DNA of 63,161 bases from Alphaproteobacteria bacterium (lineage in GTDB: Bacteria > Pseudomonadota > Alphaproteobacteria > Sphingomonadales > Kordiimonadaceae). Location: the NCBI GenBank assembly GCA_013372975.1, contig JABXIS010000022.1:1-63161 (forward strand). Direction: 5' to 3'. The notes below the pieces were generated by a model. The model was given only the letters and a program-made list of their open reading frames with translations. It ran no database searches and was not told the origin of the DNA. Within the stretch, counting starts at the first letter, position 1; each line of letters begins with the position of its first letter. The translations under genes were made by a program, and so were the position numbers. Below, one piece after another: positions 15,825-24,977 of the stretch.

Positions 15825-16964
15825 CTATTCCACAATAGTATTTTCCAGCTCGCCCATCTTTGGAACAGCGATATGCACCATATCTCCGGGCTTCAGATAC
15901 CGGCCCAGTTTCTGTTCCTCGCGGATATAACGATCCACCACCCACTGCTGCATCGGCCTGTCCCATCCACCCAACAGAAAATCAAGCGCGCCGCGCACTT
16001 TGTGCATAGTGCGGATGCCATCAAAAACTGTGCCCGAAGGCGTGCCTGACATTATCATGGCACGCGCTGGTACCCTGCCTTTCTCGAACGGCAGAGCCAC
16101 TTGCTTCCCGCCATACAACCATGACCAGCCCTTGCGCTGCTCTGCCTCAAGAAGGATGGTATTCAGATTCCAAACCATGCGCGGCACAGGCGCCTGTTGG
16201 CGTGTCTTGCCATTCACAGCCAGACTGAGTGTAAGCCCTTCGGCGAACGCTCGCGTATCCGCCGGAATCACGAAAAGGTTGCCCACAGGCAGGAATCCGA
16301 TGGCACTTTTACCCGTGGTGAACCCCTGCCCGGATTCGATATCAAAAGCATTGATGTGGCGCAGGAGTTTGGCGCGGTCCGTCACGTCATTGCACAGCAT
16401 CAGGCCAAAAACATTGGACGCGCGCACCGGCGGAAAATCCCGGAGCGGCACGAAACACAGTTCCACTTCATAATCCAAAAGGGCCTCTCCGGCCGAAACA
16501 GATGCATTCCATGGTGTCGGCTGCACCATTTTCGGGAACAGAAATGGCCCGTCTTCCACTTCAGCGTCATCTGCATGGGCCGGGAAATTAGCGCCCGCCG
16601 CAATATGATTCCCCCCCAGTCCAACCGGCATACCAAGGCTGGCCTTCGGCACAGTAACAGCGGCACTTTGGGGGATCACCTCAAGCGCATCCAATATGGC
16701 TTGCCGCCCCAACGCATTATAGAGGATGATGGGATCAAAAACCGGGCGCCCAAGTGCACGAGACAGATCAATACCAGTTACTGTTTCGCCATCGTAACGA
16801 GTTAAGAGGAGAAGCCGGGACGGCATACCATTTTCATAAGTTCGTGCAAACGAAAGAGCTTCTTCTGGCGGTGCGATATCAATACCTTCAGCGCCCGCAG
16901 AATGGGGCAGCCCTGAAAGCAACACCCCAAAAAGAAGCGACAAAGAAACCCGAATATATCCCAT
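15825..16964 (-). CDS. Fumarylacetoacetate-hydrolase-fold protein with signal peptide
   Basis: 379 residues from MGYIRVSLSLLFGVLLSGLPHSAGAEG, which reads as a cleavable signal peptide, with GGGAGGG 6 bases upstream of the ATG. The FAH fold is recognisable: DYEVELCFV (acidic metal ligands), GLMLCNDVTDRAKL, GQGFTTGKSAIGFLPVG, then a MIMSGTPSGT loop. FAH-family enzymes are normally cytoplasmic hydrolases, decarboxylases or isomerases of oxo-acids using Mg2+; an exported member is unusual. The following three genes encode membrane proteins of unknown role. Confidence 0.8.
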   Translation of the reverse strand: MGYIRVSLSLLFGVLLSGLPHSAGAEGIDIAPPEEALSFARTYENGMPSRLLLLTRYDGETVTGIDLSRALGRPVFDPIILYNALGRQAILDALEVIPQSAAVTVPKASLGMPVGLGGNHIAAGANFPAHADDAEVEDGPFLFPKMVQPTPWNASVSAGEALLDYEVELCFVPLRDFPPVRASNVFGLMLCNDVTDRAKLLRHINAFDIESGQGFTTGKSAIGFLPVGNLFVIPADTRAFAEGLTLSLAVNGKTRQQAPVPRMVWNLNTILLEAEQRKGWSWLYGGKQVALPFEKGRVPARAMIMSGTPSGTVFDGIRTMHKVRGALDFLLGGWDRPMQQWVVDRYIREEQKLGRYLKPGDMVHIAVPKMGELENTIVE

Positions 16965-17092
16965 GAAGCGCCCTCCCCTTCCCACCACTATAGGCATGCC
17001 TTTTTATCCAAGTAAATCAGGGTGTTTGCCTGTGAGGGAGTTGCAAGCTACTATAGGGATCCCAAGGGAGCACGATTGGGAAACAACGATCC

Positions 17093-17878
17093 ATGCCCAT
17101 CAACCGGACATGTGGTGCGGTTCGCGCTGCAATTTTGGCAATATTATTGGCGCATCAGCTGCCAGCCAGGGCGGCAGAGCCCGCCCATGTTCTGGCAACA
17201 GATTGGGGCCTGACACTGAAATCAGACGGTTCTGGTTTCTATAACGATCTGGCCAAACTTGTACTACCGTTCGACCACACAGAAATAGAGTATGAAATCA
17301 AACCCTATATGCGGGCAAAGCGGGCATTTCTGGCGGCGGAGTCGTCCTGCCTGTATCCCAACAGCCTTGATTACCTCGTCAGCACCGGCAGCATAGAGAG
17401 CGCCGACGGCTTCATCGCCAGCAAGAGTGTAATCGCGGCGCAATCACACGTCTTCGCCCCCCATGGCAGCGCGCCGCCAACTGGCCCAAAGGACCTGGCA
17501 GGCAAGTTCATTACCTATGCCCTTGGGTCCGATGTCCCAAACTTGCTCAAAGGCGCAAATGCCAGGTTTGTCGCGGTGTCCGATGAAGTGGGAAAAGCCC
17601 GCATGCTTCTTGAGGGCCGCACCGATCTTCTGATTGCCGTGCTGCCAGATGCCAAATTCGTGTTCGAACACCTTGGTACGGACCTGCCCCCCTATGACCC
17701 GGCTTACTCGCTTGACTCCACAGACATTGGTGTAATTTGCCACCAAACGCCTGAAAATATTACCTTCATTGCGGCCGTAAACATCCATATAGCAAGGCTT
17801 CTGGAGACCGGCCAGTTAAGAGAATTTCTGATTTCTCAGGGGTTAAACCCGGATGCCCACATGCCGCATCATGAATAG
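17093..17878 (+). CDS. Exported family-3 solute-binding protein (paralogue of 19755-20546)
   Basis: 261 residues. A signal peptide (residues 1-27, AILAILLAHQLPARAA) precedes a periplasmic binding fold: TDWGLTLKSDGSGFYNDLAKL, MRAKRAFLAAESSCLYPNS, FITYALGSDVPNLL, VSDEVGKARMLLEGRTDLLIAVLPDAKFVFE. No transport genes adjoin. It and the gene at 19755 share most of these segments in order, and they bracket a divergent regulator block. It converges on the DUF1870 gene with a 10-base overlap. Ligand unknown; a sensory or scavenging role is possible. Confidence 0.8.
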   Translation: MPINRTCGAVRAAILAILLAHQLPARAAEPAHVLATDWGLTLKSDGSGFYNDLAKLVLPFDHTEIEYEIKPYMRAKRAFLAAESSCLYPNSLDYLVSTGSIESADGFIASKSVIAAQSHVFAPHGSAPPTGPKDLAGKFITYALGSDVPNLLKGANARFVAVSDEVGKARMLLEGRTDLLIAVLPDAKFVFEHLGTDLPPYDPAYSLDSTDIGVICHQTPENITFIAAVNIHIARLLETGQLREFLISQGLNPDAHMPHHE

Positions 17879-18249
17879 ACGATGTCCACAGTTTTGCCGT
17901 CACGCCTGAGGGCCCGGGCAAGCCGCCCAACAAGCGCACAGTGGCACCTATAGGCCAGCATTGGCGGGATTGGGCTCATGTCCGGCCCTGCTTTCTTGAA
18001 ATCCATTGCGTTTTTGAAAAGCTTGAGCGTGATCTCTTCCCGGCTGACGGCTCGTACAAGGGCTTCCGCGAGGCGCCTTTCCACTTCGCGGTCCAGATCG
18101 GCAACAAGGCCACCTTCTCGTTCTGGCACAGGCTCACTACCGCGTTCCCACATTTTGATCTGCGTTTCAGTCGCCAGCGTAAGCATGGATACATCGCGTT
18201 CGGCAAGGCCAAGGCCTTCGCGTAGAACTCTGAATTCAGCAGGTGTCAT
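17869..18249 (-). CDS. DUF1870-type HTH protein
   Basis: 126 residues from MTPAEFRVLREGLGLAERDVSML, the usual opening of DUF1870 (MTP-E---LR--LGL----A--L...). The helix-turn-helix continues TQIKMWERGSEPVPE, where canonical members have 'R-W--G--PIP'. The remainder is helical. These are Xre-like DNA-binding proteins of poorly known role. It is divergent from the DUF2306-like/PadR operon across a 119-base region carrying a perfect palindrome. Confidence 0.75.
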   Translation of the reverse strand: MTPAEFRVLREGLGLAERDVSMLTLATETQIKMWERGSEPVPEREGGLVADLDREVERRLAEALVRAVSREEITLKLFKNAMDFKKAGPDMSPIPPMLAYRCHCALVGRLARALRRDGKTVDIVYS

Positions 18250-18326
18250 TTCCGCTCCCTCGTTGCGAACAGGGTTGCGATAAATCTGCGCCAAAAACAA
18301 GCCTCTTGATTTTTTCCAATATGCAT

Positions 18327-18346
18327 CTATATAAATATTTATATAG
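18327..18346. promoter_or_regulatory. Perfect 20-bp AT palindrome, probable PadR operator
   Basis: CTATATAAATATTTATATAG is exactly self-complementary. It lies 22 bases before the ATG of the operon that encodes a PadR protein. PadR-type repressors bind AT-rich dyads of about this length, so autoregulation is likely. It may also affect the divergent DUF1870 gene, whose start is 78 bases away. Confidence 0.65.
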
Positions 18347-18368
18347 TTTAGACCGAGGTACGACAGCA

Positions 18369-19130
18369 ATGGATATAATCAACACAGCCTTCCTATGGGT
18401 TCACATCGCCGCGGGTTTCATTGGCCTGTCGGTCTATTGGATTCCGATCTTTTCTCGAAAAGGCGGAGCAAACCATCGGCGATATGGAAAAATATTCGTA
18501 AACGCCGGCTATATCGTGGTGGGTGCTGCAATATTGTCTATCGGCATGCGGGCCGTGCGTACAATCATGGCCGACATTCCGTTTGAAGAGGCGGCAAATT
18601 TCTGGGGGTTTGCGATCTTCCTTACATACCTGTCATTGATTGCCTTCATCATGCTCAGGTTCGGTACGCTTGTACTAACTGAAAAGAAAGATCCTACGCG
18701 TTTGGCCAACACGGCCAACATGGCACTTGGTGGGGGTGCAATAATTGGCAGCATCGCTGTTATTGCTTATGCCCTGATCGTCAAGCCGCCGCTGATGATT
18801 GTGCTTTTGTCATTGTCCCCAATCGGGTTGCTGACAGGACCACAAATCATAGGATATTTCAAAGGCAGGGAAACATCGAAGCGCGCCTGGTGGTATACCC
18901 ATATGGGCACAATGATCGGTGCCGGCATCGCCTTTCACACCGCATTTTTTGTTTTTGGCGCCACAAGGCTGTTTGACCTGGGCATCAAAGGGCCCTACGC
19001 CTTTATACCGTGGATTTTGCCTACCCTGATCGGCGTGCCAGCCAATATTATCTGGGAGCGGTATTACCGCAAAAAATTCAATGATCCCAAGCCCGGCCGG
19101 AAAGCCATCGCACAAGAGGATATCGCATGA
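18369..19130 (+). CDS. DUF2306-like membrane protein, PadR operon
   Basis: 253 residues with about seven TM helices. The opening (FLWVHIAAGFIGLSVYWIPIFSRKG-x-x-HRRYGKIFV) has the His before AAG and the K-G-x-x-H-R-x-x-G loop seen in DUF2306-type membrane proteins. A second conserved-looking His region is THMGTMIGAGIAFHTAFFVFG. Function is unknown. The ATG was chosen because a longer frame would read through the palindromic operator. The stop overlaps the PadR start as ATGA. Confidence 0.75.
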   Translation: MDIINTAFLWVHIAAGFIGLSVYWIPIFSRKGGANHRRYGKIFVNAGYIVVGAAILSIGMRAVRTIMADIPFEEAANFWGFAIFLTYLSLIAFIMLRFGTLVLTEKKDPTRLANTANMALGGGAIIGSIAVIAYALIVKPPLMIVLLSLSPIGLLTGPQIIGYFKGRETSKRAWWYTHMGTMIGAGIAFHTAFFVFGATRLFDLGIKGPYAFIPWILPTLIGVPANIIWERYYRKKFNDPKPGRKAIAQEDIA

Positions 19131-19681
19131 GCCTGCCCCACATTCTGCTTGGCATGATGAACCAGCCGGTCAGTGGTTATGATATCAAACAAGAGTTTGA
19201 TCATTCCCTAAAACATTTCTGGTTTGCAGAACTGAGCCAGATTTATCCGGCGCTCAAAAAACTGGTTCGTGAAGGCTTGGCAGAGGTACATTCAGCAGCT
19301 TCAGAAAAAGGGCCTGACAAAAAGCTATACAGCCGCACTTTAAAGGGAAGTGAGGCTTTGTCGGCATGGCTGAAATCTGAACCTGCCACTGCCCCCGTGC
19401 GCCATGGTTTCATGGGGCAATTATTCTTTATGGGAAATAGGGAAGATCCGCACGTTGCCCTTGCCTTTTTCCAAGACCTGCTTGCCCATTTCAGCGCCCG
19501 CCGCAAAGCCCTGGAAGCAGTGGAAGCTAACTGGAAAGCAAACGATCCATCATATCCAGACAAGCTACCCGATGAGCCCTTCTATATGCAGATGACGCTG
19601 GACATCGGCCTCAACCTTCAGAAGACCTACGAAGATTGGTGTATCCGGTCGATTGCTCGTATTGAAGCAAGATTAAATTAG
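19127..19681 (+). CDS. PadR family transcriptional regulator
   Basis: 184 residues. A winged-helix domain at the N-terminus (LPHILLGMMNQPVSGYDIKQEF...AELSQIYPALKKLVREGLAEV...KLYSRTLKGSEAL) carries the PadR signature S-G-Y-D-I/L and Q-I-Y-P-x-L-x-x-L. The C-terminal half is the longer coiled helical domain of Vir/AphA-type PadR members. These repress efflux or stress genes and often respond to phenolics. It is the second gene of the operon and likely binds the palindrome at its head. Confidence 0.95.
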   Translation: MSLPHILLGMMNQPVSGYDIKQEFDHSLKHFWFAELSQIYPALKKLVREGLAEVHSAASEKGPDKKLYSRTLKGSEALSAWLKSEPATAPVRHGFMGQLFFMGNREDPHVALAFFQDLLAHFSARRKALEAVEANWKANDPSYPDKLPDEPFYMQMTLDIGLNLQKTYEDWCIRSIARIEARLN

Positions 19682-19754
19682 AATTTCTTAATTTTACTTT
19701 TGTCCTTTGTTAATTTTTTTGCCCTAGCCTGATTGGTGTTCTGGGGCTGGAAAC

Positions 19755-20546
19755 ATGGGAAGTTTTATGCGGATACTGATAGCCGCCACAATCATGACAA
19801 TGCTGAATCTGGGAGCATCCAGTGGTGTTCGCGCCCACCACCCGGAGGTGGCGAAGCCCCATATTTACGCCACAGGATGGGGCATTACGCTCGCAAGCGA
19901 CGGTTCCGGCTTCTACAATGATTTCGCCCGCTTCACCCTTGGCCCGGACAGCACGGAAAACACCTATATTGTAAGCCCTTACAAACGAGCAATGCGCCAG
20001 TTTCGCAATGACAAACGTGCGTGCGTATACCCCAAAAGCGTGGACGTCCTGATCCGCACAAACGATTGGGCGGTCGGGGATGCCTTCATCGAAAGTGATG
20101 CCATGATGCGGTCTCCCATTCGTATTTTCTCGCGCCAGGGTGTGCCGGCCATCTCAGGCACAAGAAACCTGAAAGGCCTGTCGCTTGGCTATGCGCTTGG
20201 GTCTCGTATTCCAGACTCTCTAGGCCCAATCGGCGCCAAATACACCCCTGTCGCCGACGAGGTGAACAAAGCCAAAATGTTACTTTTGGGTACTGTGGAT
20301 ACAATAGTTGCCAATATGCCCGATGCCTTTTTTGTCTTTGAAAGCCTCGGCAGCCCATTACCTGCACATGATCCAAATTACGACCCTGTGCCCGTACCGC
20401 GTATTCGCATCGTTTGCCATGATACGGAGGCAAATCGGAATTTTATTGAAGCATTTAATGCACGCCTCAACATGCTGACCAGCGGGCCAGAGATGGCAAA
20501 CTTTATGAAGAAAAACAGGTTGGACCCAAGTCAGTTCCTACCATGA
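19755..20546 (+). CDS. Exported family-3 solute-binding protein (paralogue of 17093-17878)
   Basis: 263 residues; the internal ATG at 19767 with GGGAAG in front is an equally good start (MRILIAATIMTMLNLGASS signal). Shared blocks with the earlier paralogue are ATGWGITLASDGSGFYNDFAR, YKRAMRQFRNDKRACVYPKS, LSLGYALGSRIP, VADEVNKAKMLL and MPDAFFVFESLGSPLP. No ABC transporter partner is nearby. The A+T-rich 70 bases before it probably contain its promoter. Confidence 0.8.
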   Translation: MGSFMRILIAATIMTMLNLGASSGVRAHHPEVAKPHIYATGWGITLASDGSGFYNDFARFTLGPDSTENTYIVSPYKRAMRQFRNDKRACVYPKSVDVLIRTNDWAVGDAFIESDAMMRSPIRIFSRQGVPAISGTRNLKGLSLGYALGSRIPDSLGPIGAKYTPVADEVNKAKMLLLGTVDTIVANMPDAFFVFESLGSPLPAHDPNYDPVPVPRIRIVCHDTEANRNFIEAFNARLNMLTSGPEMANFMKKNRLDPSQFLP

Positions 20547-20555
20547 TTCTCCGGG

Positions 20556-21479
20556 TTAGCGCACCTTTTCCCCGACTTTGAAACGCCTCAACAATCGACC
20601 GTCCTGCACTATCAGGCCGATCGCAATCAATGCCATCCCAAAACCATGGGCGGCCAGAAACCTCTCGCCCAAAAACAGGATACCGAATGTGGTGGCCACA
20701 ACGGGAATCGTTAGTGTCACAAGGGACGCGCTGGTTGCCCCTGCATCAGCAATCAGGCGAAAATAGATCAGGTAAGCCAACGCCGTGGACAATAACGATA
20801 ACGACAACAATGCCGTCCAGACCTTGGCCTCTGGCAAAGGGCCAGAAAACGGCTGATCAACAATGATGGCCACAGGCACCAACATAATCGCCGCCATAAA
20901 GACCTGGCCAAAAGCCATCTGCACAGGCTTCAAGCCCAACGCAATGAAGCGGCGCCCGTACACAACACCAAAAGCATAAGAAAGCGATGCCGCCAGCACC
21001 GCCAGCTGCCCCATCAGTTCGCCGGTCATCCCCATGAGGGCACCTGGTCCGATAATTGAAACCACCCCAATAAAGCCGATTAAAACACCCCCAAGCCGGG
21101 ACGGTGTCAACTTTTCGTCTTGTGTCAGTAAATGAGCCACAAACACGGTAAAAAGGGGCATCGTAGCATTGAGGATAGATGCAAGACTGGAAGTAATCTG
21201 AGTTTGCCCCCAAACGATCAGGCAGAAGGGGAATATATTGTTGAGAAGCCCCATGAGAGCCAACGCCCGCCAGATCCTGGCAGGTCTTTCCGCCGCCACA
21301 CCGGGCAAAGACACTCCCGTTACCTTCATGAACAGGAACAATCCAAACGCCGCCAGCGACACCCTTGCCGCAACAACTGTCAAGGTCGGTAGTCCTGTAA
21401 GCGCAATCTCGATCGCGAGAAAAGATGCCCCCCACAAGACTGATAACATGGCCAGCATGCCCCATTCCCTGGCACCCAT
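20556..21479 (-). CDS. EamA/DMT family transporter
   Basis: 307 residues from MGAREWGMLAMLSVLWGASFLAIEIAL, ten predicted TM helices in two EamA repeats. The first repeat begins at LSVLWGASF and the second at LAASLSYAFGVVYGRRFI, and the C-terminal repeat has LLSTALAYLIYFRLIADAG and LTIPVVATTFGILFLGERF, typical of drug/metabolite exporters. A longer N-terminus is open but lacks coding character. Substrate unknown. Its stop is 10 bases from the convergent solute-binding gene. Confidence 0.9.
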   Translation of the reverse strand: MGAREWGMLAMLSVLWGASFLAIEIALTGLPTLTVVAARVSLAAFGLFLFMKVTGVSLPGVAAERPARIWRALALMGLLNNIFPFCLIVWGQTQITSSLASILNATMPLFTVFVAHLLTQDEKLTPSRLGGVLIGFIGVVSIIGPGALMGMTGELMGQLAVLAASLSYAFGVVYGRRFIALGLKPVQMAFGQVFMAAIMLVPVAIIVDQPFSGPLPEAKVWTALLSLSLLSTALAYLIYFRLIADAGATSASLVTLTIPVVATTFGILFLGERFLAAHGFGMALIAIGLIVQDGRLLRRFKVGEKVR

Positions 21480-21629
21480 ATGACTTTTGGCTGGTGTCAC
21501 CTGATGATCCTTTTGACAAGGCCATTCCTTAGGCCTGGCTGAATGGCGACTGTATGCCAAACAATCCTTTAAGGCACGCCAAAATCGGACGCTAAACTGG
21601 ATCAAAAAGCTTTGAACATGAGAATAAAG

Positions 21630-22202
21630 TCAGGCGCCGCGATCATAATCCAGATCAGCAAGCAGGTGGGTTACAGCACCGTTTTCGCCGAAAGGCATGA
21701 CGAGCGATTCACCGAACACAGGCATGCCATTGCGGGTAACAAAATTGCCTGCAGTTCGCACCGGGCGCTTCAACGCCACCACCTGATCCATGATTTTCCG
21801 GGATCTGGCGGCTCGATTTTTACCCGGGAATTCACTGACCAGCTTTCCTGTCATTTCTGCGCCAAACAAAACAGTCAATCCGGTCCCATACACACGGTAG
21901 CGATAATCAATACTGCCGTCTGGTTGCACCTCGCGCTCTACCAAAAAAATGTTAGGCAGATGCCGAGGTTTTTCAGCAGGATTAAACCGCGAACGCGGCG
22001 GAAGGTGCTGCCCACCTTCCCTTAGAGACAGATAATATTCGAACATCTCACGGAGCTGACTGCTGCGCAGTCCCGCCTTGATAGCATCCTCTCCCAACAA
22101 AAGCTGCATATCGGCATCAGCGGAAGGAATGTCTTCAAGACCATCACCTGAGCCCAGATCCAGAGACAAGTCCAAACTATTGTCGTCACCATCAATCGGC
22201 AC
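21630..22202 (-). CDS. PAS_5-type PAS domain protein
   Basis: 190 residues. After an acidic leader (SLDLSLDLGSGDGLEDIPSADAD), the alphaproteobacterial PAS_5 pattern follows: FEYYLSLREGGQHLPPRSRFNP, LPNIFLVEREVQPDG, YRYRVYGTGLTVLFGAEMTGKLVSEF, then MPVFGESLVMPFGENG. Stand-alone PAS_5 proteins are small cytoplasmic sensors of unknown ligand. The tyrosine-rich 'YRYRVYGT' and 'TGK' are diagnostic. It is a single-gene unit; the DMT transporter begins 150 bases downstream on the same strand. Confidence 0.85.
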   Translation of the reverse strand: MPIDGDDNSLDLSLDLGSGDGLEDIPSADADMQLLLGEDAIKAGLRSSQLREMFEYYLSLREGGQHLPPRSRFNPAEKPRHLPNIFLVEREVQPDGSIDYRYRVYGTGLTVLFGAEMTGKLVSEFPGKNRAARSRKIMDQVVALKRPVRTAGNFVTRNGMPVFGESLVMPFGENGAVTHLLADLDYDRGA

Positions 22203-22525
22203 CGCATTATCCCGAATTGTTTAATTCCAGAAGATAGAGACTATCCTCAAACTCTTTCGGTTTGGTAAATTAGGCCCCTAGCTCACCGGCCACGGCAGTG
22301 AAACATTGACAGCCGATAAACGCTCTTTTAAGCCCGAAACAATTACCCTATGGCACCTACGGGCAGCCGCGACCTATCGCACGTATTGCACTGTTTATCG
22401 CAAAGACCGCCTGTAGACTGAAGCCGATGATAGGGTGCACAACAATATAACAATATAACATAAAGTGTGCCAACTCACTCTAGAAGCTGGGACCACTCCA
22501 AAGACGATAGTTCTGGGGAAATACC
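22203..22525. promoter_or_regulatory. 323-base intergenic region with likely promoters
   Basis: No gene is seen. On the plus strand TTGACA occurs at 22306-22311. Nearer the receptor gene is the repeat AACAATATAACAATATAAC at about 22441-22460, flanked by GTGCAC and GTGTGC. These may form the control region of the divergent PAS and receptor genes; no single promoter is clear. Confidence 0.3.
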
Positions 22526-24616
22526 ATGAAGACCAAGGCCCTCACCATGGCCCGCAGCGCCGTTCTGGCTGGCGCAAGTGCGATGCCCCTTTTCGCAACC
22601 TCTGCAATTGCCAATGAAAGTGCTGCGGCGACGACGAGTGCGACGACAGACGTTAACCACCAGTCATTCGATACGGATTTCTTTTCCCAGTATGCGCCCC
22701 AGAACGCGCTGGACATGGTTCGTCGGCTCCCTGGTTTTGTTTTTGATGCGGGTTCAAGTGCACGCGGGTTTGGTGGTACAGCAGGAAATGTACTGATTGA
22801 TGGCGCGAGGCCGACATCCAAGTCTGGCGGGCTAGAAGAGGCTCTTTCTCGCATACCCGCAAGCCAAGTTGCCCGCATCGAAGTGCAGCGCGGAGCCATA
22901 GGCGCTGGCGAGGCAGCCGGTCAAAATATGGTGGCCAATGTAGTGCGGCTGAAAAATGTCAGTTCCGGCACGTGGCTTGTCGCACTGCGCAAGTTCGGCG
23001 ACAAGAAGGTCATGCCATCTACAGAGGGAACCTTCAGCACCCAACTGGCGGGATGGGAAACCTCTTTCAAGATGGTTACCTTTTTTAAGGACGAAAGCCG
23101 CGAAGCTGTTATTGACAATCGAGATGCTGCCGGTGTGTTGCAAAACCGGCAAACTGAACACCGGCTGGAACGCAATCGCGATGCCACCTTCTCGTTTGAT
23201 GCTGGCCGCGATGCATTGGGGGGGCGCCTCCAACTTAACGGCCGTTTCGGTTTCGATAGCTGGTATGGCGATACCGAACGCTTGGGTCGCGGAACCGGCC
23301 CTTCAAACGGGCCCGTGACCGACCGCTTTTTCGACGACCACAATTGGGAAGAATATTCGGGTGAATTTGGCGCTGACTGGTCCCGCACCTATGCTTCAGG
23401 CTGGAAGTGGCGCATGATCGGCCTCACCACTTTTTCAGATTGGACAGCCGTCGACGATATTTTGTTGGAAGCCCCATTGGCCATGCCTACAAGCTCCGCA
23501 AAATATATTGCCAAACAAAAAACATCGGAGACAATTTTCCGAACAACCTTTGGTAAAAATGGTAGCAGCAGCATTCGGCCTGAGTTTGGCATTGAAGGTG
23601 CCTTTAACACGCTCGATAGCAGCCTGGAGATCACACAGACTGACGGCGGCGGCAACCAGCTTTCCTATCTGCCACCCAACCCCGTACGGGTAGAGGAATT
23701 GAGGGCTGAAGCCTTCACCAATGTAGTATGGCAGGCGACCGACAAATTGTCAGTTGACAGTGGCTTGAAGTTGGAAATCTCCCGCATCTCCACCTCCGGC
23801 CATACAGATCAGGCACAAACGTTCAAGTTTCTGAAACCATCCATCGGCTTCACCTACAAAGCAAACGACAAAATGCAAGTTGGCCTGAAAGCAGAACGCA
23901 GTGTTGGTCAGCTGGATTTTGGTGATTTTGCCTCCAGCGCAGACGCTGCGGATGACCGTGTGATCGCGGGCAACCCGGACCTGAAACCGGACCGGACAGA
24001 CAGGCTGGAAGGCACGCTGGATTTTCAATATAGTGATCGAGGCGCCTTGTCCCTCACCCTGTTCCATGAATGGAAACAGGATGTATTGGAGCGCACCATC
24101 TTGCCAGGTGGTGGGCAGGCACGCGCCAACGTGGGCAGCGCAAAACGCTGGGGGCTTGAGGCCAGCGCCAGCATTCCGCTTGAAAACATCCTCAAGGGCG
24201 GCCTGCTCGAGATCGACGTATTTGCCAAGGAAAGCAGTTTTCTTGATCCGATCACCAACCAACACCGTCGCCTACATGATTTTGTACCGCTCGAATATTT
24301 CATCGATTTCAGGCATGACATCCCGAATACAGATTGGGCGTGGGGCGTTGAATATGATTCCGCTTTCAACTGGCACGGCTATTTCGTTGAAGAGTTCGAA
24401 GACTTTCAGGGCAGCGACAGGTGGGACCTGTTCATTGAAACAACGCAGTTCCTTGGCGTGAAGATGAAACTGACATCATTCTACACCTTCGGAGTGCAAC
24501 GAGATCGCCATCGTTTCCTCTATGCTGGTAGCCGTGGGGGCGACTTCCTTGGCACCGAAGTATCCCGCCGTACGCGAGATACCGGTTTCCTGCTTGAAGT
24601 TTCGGGACAGTTCTAA
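22526..24616 (+). CDS. TonB-dependent receptor, plug-barrel type (first of pair)
   Basis: 696 residues. A signal peptide (ending SAIANES) precedes a plug domain at 60-150: ALDMVRRLPGFVFDAG, GFGGTAGNVLIDGARP, LSRIPASQVARIEV. A roughly 540-residue barrel ends in Phe (LLEVSGQF). It is the outer-membrane type that imports a ligand using TonB energy. Barrel motifs such as NPDLKPDRTDRLEGTLDFQ are typical of carbohydrate-type receptors. No iron-uptake or substrate genes adjoin. It is closely related to the receptor at 25877, and a two-domain TonB-like gene lies between them. Confidence 0.93.
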   Translation: MKTKALTMARSAVLAGASAMPLFATSAIANESAAATTSATTDVNHQSFDTDFFSQYAPQNALDMVRRLPGFVFDAGSSARGFGGTAGNVLIDGARPTSKSGGLEEALSRIPASQVARIEVQRGAIGAGEAAGQNMVANVVRLKNVSSGTWLVALRKFGDKKVMPSTEGTFSTQLAGWETSFKMVTFFKDESREAVIDNRDAAGVLQNRQTEHRLERNRDATFSFDAGRDALGGRLQLNGRFGFDSWYGDTERLGRGTGPSNGPVTDRFFDDHNWEEYSGEFGADWSRTYASGWKWRMIGLTTFSDWTAVDDILLEAPLAMPTSSAKYIAKQKTSETIFRTTFGKNGSSSIRPEFGIEGAFNTLDSSLEITQTDGGGNQLSYLPPNPVRVEELRAEAFTNVVWQATDKLSVDSGLKLEISRISTSGHTDQAQTFKFLKPSIGFTYKANDKMQVGLKAERSVGQLDFGDFASSADAADDRVIAGNPDLKPDRTDRLEGTLDFQYSDRGALSLTLFHEWKQDVLERTILPGGGQARANVGSAKRWGLEASASIPLENILKGGLLEIDVFAKESSFLDPITNQHRRLHDFVPLEYFIDFRHDIPNTDWAWGVEYDSAFNWHGYFVEEFEDFQGSDRWDLFIETTQFLGVKMKLTSFYTFGVQRDRHRFLYAGSRGGDFLGTEVSRRTRDTGFLLEVSGQF

Positions 24617-24977
24617 AAGCCTCCAATGAACGCTATCTGGAACACGCCGAAAAAACCCGTGGCTGGTGGGGTGCCAGCTCACGGGTTGTGTCCGGAGCCT
24701 TAGGGGGTAATGAAAGGGGTGTTCCCGGACACCACACAAATAGGAAGAAAACCATGGCCCTGAAATGCACAAAATATCACAAGTAATTTATCGACCGAGC
24801 CTGGGCCTTGCCGCTCCAGGGCATCGGCGACAAAGATTTGGCGTTAATTTGATATAAACGAATGGTGGGTATTCTGCCTCACGAGGTACGGACCACCCGA
24901 AGCGCAAAGCGCCTTTTTCCGCACCGCATTTGTACCGCGTTTGTTTATCACCAGTCATTCCGCAAGGAGAACGCGCA
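24617..24977. other. Intergenic region with two nested hairpins
   Basis: AACCCGTGGCTGG (24654-24666) pairs with CCAGCTCACGGGTT (24674-24687) with one bulge. GTGTCCGG (24688-24695) pairs with CCGGACAC (24725-24732). Neither has a T-run on the plus strand, so these are more likely a 3' stability structure than an intrinsic terminator. The A-rich side would serve as a terminator only for minus-strand transcription. The rest (24733-24977) probably carries the promoter of the TonB gene; TTTGATATAAAC near 24850 resembles a -10. Confidence 0.4.

Noticed and set aside
22441-22460. Repeat AACAATATAACAATATAAC considered as a CRISPR or satellite seed
   Set aside because: Only two short adjoining units, no spacers, and it lies in a promoter region.
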